Source: Actinobacillus succinogenes 130Z (GTDB lineage Bacteria > Pseudomonadota > Gammaproteobacteria > Enterobacterales > Pasteurellaceae). Taken from it: a stretch of DNA of 64,000 bases. The translations under genes were made by a program, and so were the position numbers. The notes below the pieces were generated by a model. It was not told the origin of the DNA. It saw nothing but the letters and a program-made list of their open reading frames with translations, and made no database searches. This document shows, one piece after another, positions 60,125 to 64,000 of this stretch; within the stretch, counting starts at the first letter, position 1, and each line of letters starts with the position of its first letter. Location: the NCBI RefSeq assembly GCF_000017245.1, contig NC_009655.1, positions 124,001 to 188,000 on the forward strand. The letters run 5' to 3'.

Positions 60125-61582
60125 TTAGTCGGCACAATATTCACGAAGGGCTTGACGCATACCTTTGTCTAAAATGCTTTCCAATTGTCGGGTAACGGTT
60201 TCCGTCAACTGCGGGATTGCGGTTAAATCCCGCTCCCAATGTTCCGCCTGTTTCAGCACGCGGTGAACCAATTGGAATAAAGAAATTTCGCCGGCATCCG
60301 CTTCCTGCCACCAGGTTTTGAAATTCGTCAACCAATGTTCGTCATCCTGCAACGGAATCGCCTGCCCGTCCCGCTCGCCGCGATAAAAGGCAATCAGCGC
60401 CGCTAAAGCAAAGGTTAAGTGCGGCGGTAATTTACCGAATTTTTCCGCATAAGTGATCAATTGCGGCAGATTACGGGTGCGGTATTTTGTCATACTGTTC
60501 AAGGAAATAGATAACAACTGATGCTGAATAAACGGATTTTGGAAACGCTTAATGACCGCGTCGGCAAATTGTTGCAATTCGTCTTTCGGCAAAGAAAGGA
60601 CCGGAATAATTTCCTTATCCATAGTGTGTTGCACAAAACGACAAAGTTCCGCATCATTCATCGCCTCTCCCACCGTATTCACGCCTGCCAGATAAGCCAC
60701 CGGCACCAATGCGGTATGGGCGCCGTTTAAAATCGCCACTTTACGTTCTTTGTACGGTTTAATGTCATCTACGATTAAGACGTTTAAATCCGCTTGGTCT
60801 AAACGCAATAATTGCGCCAGCGACTGCGGCCCCTGAATCACAAATAAATAAAAATGTTCGGCGGTATCCAAGAAAGTATCGTTATAGCCCAGTTCCGCTT
60901 CCAATTGCGCCGCTTCGACACGCGGATAGCCGGTGACAATGCGATCCACCAAGGTCGAACAAAAAGTATTGGCGGCTTCCAACCATTCCAAAAAAGCGGC
61001 GGAAAGTTGCCATTCTTCGGCATATTTAAATACCAGTTCTTTAAGCTGTTCACCGTTATAATCAATTAATTCGCAAGGCAATAAAATAAACCCCTTATCT
61101 TTATCACCGTTCGCCGCAGTGAAACGTTCGTATAATAAACGGGTGAGTTTTGCCGGATAACTCACTTGCGGACGGTCGTCGAATTTATCGCCCGAATGAT
61201 AACTGATGCCCGCTTCAGTGGTGTTGGAGAAAATAAATTTAATGTCTAAATTATGCGCTAACTGCAAATATTCGTCGTAACTTTGATAAATATTGATTTC
61301 ATTATTAACCGAACGAATAATACGGGTTTCTTTAACTTTATTACCGTTTTCATCTAACCCGCGAATAATAGTCGTGTAAAGCCCGTCTTGCGTATTTAAT
61401 GACGGCGGAAAATCCGTATTAATCGGACGGACAATTGTTACGCCCGCATTCAAATCCGTTTTTTCATTTAAAATATCGATTTGCCAGTCGATAAAGGCAC
61501 GTAAAAAATTACCTTCACCGAATTGGATGATTTTTGTCGGATATTGGCGGCCTGGGTGATTAGTTCTGTTTAATTGTTTCAT
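60125..61582 (-). CDS. uxaB: Tagaturonate reductase (altronate oxidoreductase)
   Basis: This 485-residue long-chain mannitol-dehydrogenase-family enzyme has IIQFGEGNFLRAFIDWQID at the N-terminus, RIVTGYPR and the catalytic region KVAILNGAHTALVPVAYLAG (Lys and Asn-x5-His). It reduces tagaturonate to altronate. The length and start match E. coli UxaB rather than UxuB. The gene is GC-rich compared with the TRAP genes just upstream. Confidence 0.94.
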   Translation of the reverse strand: MKQLNRTNHPGRQYPTKIIQFGEGNFLRAFIDWQIDILNEKTDLNAGVTIVRPINTDFPPSLNTQDGLYTTIIRGLDENGNKVKETRIIRSVNNEINIYQSYDEYLQLAHNLDIKFIFSNTTEAGISYHSGDKFDDRPQVSYPAKLTRLLYERFTAANGDKDKGFILLPCELIDYNGEQLKELVFKYAEEWQLSAAFLEWLEAANTFCSTLVDRIVTGYPRVEAAQLEAELGYNDTFLDTAEHFYLFVIQGPQSLAQLLRLDQADLNVLIVDDIKPYKERKVAILNGAHTALVPVAYLAGVNTVGEAMNDAELCRFVQHTMDKEIIPVLSLPKDELQQFADAVIKRFQNPFIQHQLLSISLNSMTKYRTRNLPQLITYAEKFGKLPPHLTFALAALIAFYRGERDGQAIPLQDDEHWLTNFKTWWQEADAGEISLFQLVHRVLKQAEHWERDLTAIPQLTETVTRQLESILDKGMRQALREYCAD

Positions 61583-61603
61583 TTTATTTATCCTTACTAC
61601 GAA

Positions 61604-62896
61604 TTATTGTGCTACGCCATAAACTAAATTAGGCAGCCAAGTGGTGATTGTCGGAATATAAGTTAATAGAATGAGTTCCAATATAAGGAGTCCCCAAAAC
61701 GGTAAGACATCTTTGATAAATTTCTCAATAGGAACTTCGGTAATAGAACACGTTGTAAACATTACGGTTCCTAATGGAGGCGTAATCGTCCCAATTGCCC
61801 CGTTGAAAATAAAAACAATACCGAAATGAATAGGATCAATGCCAAATGAATGTGCAATTGGCGCAAGTAACGGCGCCAATACGATCATGATCGCATTACC
61901 TTCTAAAAACATACCTAAAATCAATAAAGCAACATTAACCAGCATTAAGAACGTAATCGGACTATCAACCACTGTTGTCATCCAGCTCGCAAGAGTTTGC
62001 GGCACACGCTCCCAAGTCAAGAATTTTGAGAATGCTACGGCGACACAGATTATTAACAATACGTTCGCCGCGCCTAATGCCGATTCTCGGGTTGCCAGCC
62101 AAAGTTTTTTCAAATCCATATTGCGATAAATAAACATGCCTAGTATTAATGCATAAATCACCGCAACAGCCCCAGCCTCAGTAGGTGTAAAAATCCCCAT
62201 TCGAATACCGCCAATAATGATAATTGGCAGTAAAAGAGCCAATACCGCATCTTTAGCCGAAACAATGATTTCTTTACAGCTTGCACGCTTTTCTCGAATA
62301 GGCAAATAACCTCGCTTTTTAGAAATAATGGAAACCAAAACCATCATCATGATACAAAGCAGGGTTCCGGGGACAATACCCGCTAAAAATAAACGCCCAA
62401 TAGAAACATTATTGACATAACCATAAATAATCATCGCTATACCGGGCGGAATAATAGGGGTAATGAGCGATCCGGCAGCTGTTACGGCTGCAGAAAATGA
62501 AGCACTATAACCACGCGCAACCATTTGAGGTACAAGTAATTTCGAGTTCATTGCGGCATCCGCAATATTCGAACCGGATAAACCGCCCATTAATGTGCTC
62601 AATGCGACATTAACCTGAGCCAAACCGCCACTCATATGCCCCGTTAATACTTCACAAAACTTGAGTAATCGTTCACTAATCCCTGTGTGATTCATAAATA
62701 CTCCAGCCATAATGAAGAAAGGAATCGCAAGTAAAGTAACGCTTTCCAAACCGCCAGCTAGTCGTTGAATCAACATTACCATAGGTAAATTACTCATTAA
62801 AAAATAGATTAATGTTGAACAAAAAATACAGAAAGCGACCGGTGTTCCAATAACAAAGAGAAACAATAGAATAGAAATAGGAATAATAACGTCCAT
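61604..62896 (-). CDS. TRAP transporter large membrane subunit (DctM), second system
   Basis: This 430-residue, roughly 12-segment DctM protein has LAIPFFIMAGVFMNHTGISERL, LMGGLSGSNIADAAMNSKLLVPQM, PPGIAMIIYGYVNN and GTITPPLGTVMFTTC. It probably imports a hexuronate for the uxaBA pathway downstream. The coding DNA is strikingly AT-rich (bases 62761-62820 have 16 G+C) compared with uxaB (60361-60420 has 35), so the two may have different origins. Confidence 0.94.
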   Translation of the reverse strand: MDVIIPISILLFLFVIGTPVAFCIFCSTLIYFLMSNLPMVMLIQRLAGGLESVTLLAIPFFIMAGVFMNHTGISERLLKFCEVLTGHMSGGLAQVNVALSTLMGGLSGSNIADAAMNSKLLVPQMVARGYSASFSAAVTAAGSLITPIIPPGIAMIIYGYVNNVSIGRLFLAGIVPGTLLCIMMMVLVSIISKKRGYLPIREKRASCKEIIVSAKDAVLALLLPIIIIGGIRMGIFTPTEAGAVAVIYALILGMFIYRNMDLKKLWLATRESALGAANVLLIICVAVAFSKFLTWERVPQTLASWMTTVVDSPITFLMLVNVALLILGMFLEGNAIMIVLAPLLAPIAHSFGIDPIHFGIVFIFNGAIGTITPPLGTVMFTTCSITEVPIEKFIKDVLPFWGLLILELILLTYIPTITTWLPNLVYGVAQ

Positions 62897-62898
62897 AA

Positions 62899-63390
62899 TT
62901 AATCCCCCTTATTACTAAGTTTGAAGTAATAAGCAATTTTTCTTAATTCATAATAAAGCATAAATAATGCACTAATCGGAATGATGGCATAAATATAGAC
63001 ATAAGAAATTTGTAATGCCGGTGTGAAACGCATTTTCGACATTGGTAATAATTTAAATCCCCAATAAATCATAAATCCCAAACAAAAAATCATGATTAAG
63101 GGTTGAATCACTCCGTCTATGAAATTTGCTATCTTGTTCGGAATTTTAGTTAATAGATAATCAATGCGAATCAATTCATTGTTTTTACATAAGGCGCTTG
63201 ATGCCAAAAATGTAAACCAAATAAAAAATACGACACAGATTTCTTCTACCCAGGCACTAGGAGTATTTAAAAAATATCTCATAACTACGCCGTAACCCGA
63301 TAACAGAACAATTAACGCTAAGAAAAATGATGCTAATATTTCATCAATATCACTTAGCCAAAATTTCTTTTTAATTGTTGGTTTAGACAT
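62899..63390 (-). CDS. TRAP transporter small membrane subunit (DctQ), second system
   Basis: This 163-residue, four-segment protein has the DctQ pattern GYGVVMRYFLNTPSAWVEEICVVFFIWFTFL. It lies two bases before the large subunit gene. It pairs with the binding protein whose gene begins beyond the right edge. Confidence 0.92.
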   Translation of the reverse strand: MSKPTIKKKFWLSDIDEILASFFLALIVLLSGYGVVMRYFLNTPSAWVEEICVVFFIWFTFLASSALCKNNELIRIDYLLTKIPNKIANFIDGVIQPLIMIFCLGFMIYWGFKLLPMSKMRFTPALQISYVYIYAIIPISALFMLYYELRKIAYYFKLSNKGD

Positions 63391-63443
63391 AACAAAACCT
63401 CTATATAGAATGGCGTTCAGCTAGCTGAACGCCATAAGTGCGG

Positions 63444-64000
63444 TCAAAATTGAGAAAGTTTTTCCTGAACATTTTTATAAAGATTTGGTGACCATTCAGG
63501 GAATCCTGTGGAAATAACATCGGCAACAGATGCTTCGAAAGCCGGCAAATCGACATCGTTAACCGTTACACCCGCTTTCTTCAAATTTTCCAATGCTTCA
63601 TTTTCAGCCTGTTCAATTAATCCTCCACCATAAGTCACCATTTCACGACTTGCATCTACAATAATCTTTTGTTGTTCCGGCGTTAAGTTATTCCAAAATG
63701 CCGTACCAGCCACAAATGGAGACATGTGTTTAGTATGAGCAGTTAAATTCAGATTTTTAGCGACTTCAAAAAACTTCCCACCGAATAATACAACAGTAGG
63801 ATTTTCTAAACCGTCAATAATCCCTTCGGATAAGCCGGGGTAAACATCAGATAATGACATCGGTGTCGGAACCCCACCCATCGCGTTAATCGTTTGTAAG
63901 AACAAGCGTGAATGTTGAACACGGACTTTCATACCTTTAAGGTCACTTGGTTTTGTTACCGGTTTCTTTGTTAATAAATGACGCGTACCATAAATTACAT
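63444..64000 (-). CDS. TRAP transporter binding protein (DctP), N-terminal end outside window
   Basis: The frame is open to the right edge, so about the last 185 residues are visible; an internal methionine at 63932 is not the start. DLKGMKVRVQHSRLFLQTINAMGG is the conserved ligand-binding region with the substrate arginine, and TPMSLSDVYPGLSEGIIDGLENP matches the family. It is the first visible gene of the P-Q-M-uxaB-uxaA-kdgK-eda run and probably binds galacturonate or a close relative. A USS (about 63437-63446) overlaps its stop region. Confidence 0.9.
   Translation of the reverse strand, partial: VIYGTRHLLTKKPVTKPSDLKGMKVRVQHSRLFLQTINAMGGVPTPMSLSDVYPGLSEGIIDGLENPTVVLFGGKFFEVAKNLNLTAHTKHMSPFVAGTAFWNNLTPEQQKIIVDASREMVTYGGGLIEQAENEALENLKKAGVTVNDVDLPAFEASVADVISTGFPEWSPNLYKNVQEKLSQF

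Noticed and set aside
63444..63932. Treating the last binding-protein gene as a complete 162-residue protein
   Set aside because: The frame stays open to the right edge with family sequence before the internal methionine, so the gene is cut by the window, not short.

Overview
The window looks like chromosome from a member of the Pasteurellaceae. The Haemophilus-type 9-base uptake signal AAGTGCGGT/ACCGCACTT recurs throughout, often as inverted pairs that form terminators. Gene content (two TRAP uronate systems, an L-threonate operon, aspA/ansB/dcuB, def-fmt-rsmB) also fits the rumen succinate producers of the Basfia/Mannheimia succiniciproducens type. That species-level guess is inference from memory. 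No rRNA, tRNA, CRISPR array, prophage or complete insertion sequence was seen.

Region 1 (1-8579, minus strand) is a surface-polysaccharide operon. It has a WbpA/WbpB/WbpD/WbpE-type set, which would turn UDP-GlcNAc into a 2,3-diacetamido uronic acid nucleotide, followed by three glycosyltransferases and a Wzx-like flippase; the last glycosyltransferase runs off the left edge. Upstream lies about 800 bases of AT-rich, gene-free DNA with a tandem hexanucleotide repeat (ATAACA).

Region 2 (9397-14969) carries def, fmt and rsmB and an OPT-family oligopeptide transporter. A 456-base palindrome-rich element with imperfect 24-base terminal inverted repeats sits exactly between def and fmt.

Region 3 (15095-25026) is an L-threonate catabolic operon (ltnD, otnK, otnC, otnI, GntP-type permease). 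It has a divergent DeoR regulator and three extra genes downstream: a secreted esterase, a cyclase-family hydrolase and a hydrolase/membrane fusion. A Tat-signalled CpdB follows (25169-27145).

Region 4 (27333-33917) is a probable pentitol/ketopentose operon: an SDR dehydrogenase, an AraB-like FGGY kinase, a GPH symporter, a separate IIA(Glc)-type protein and a DeoR regulator, with a divergent ROK repressor.

Region 5 (34130-47649) holds gyrB, a small redox/hydrolase cluster with a LysR regulator, trmL, a ydcH-like gene, a low-Mr phosphatase with no ordinary start codon, ansB-aspA divergent from dcuB (asparagine/aspartate to fumarate, with C4-dicarboxylate exchange), a yafD-like gene and cls.

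Region 6 (47720-64000) is a hexuronate island. One half has uxaC and a TRAP binding protein divergent from TRAP membrane subunits, a GH31 glycosidase, a UxuR-like regulator and uxuA. The other half has a second TRAP system with uxaB, uxaA, kdgK and eda. The galacturonate route to pyruvate and glyceraldehyde-3-phosphate is complete. The glucuronate branch lacks an intact fructuronate reductase, and what looks like the remnant of one lies between uxaC and the TRAP binding protein gene.
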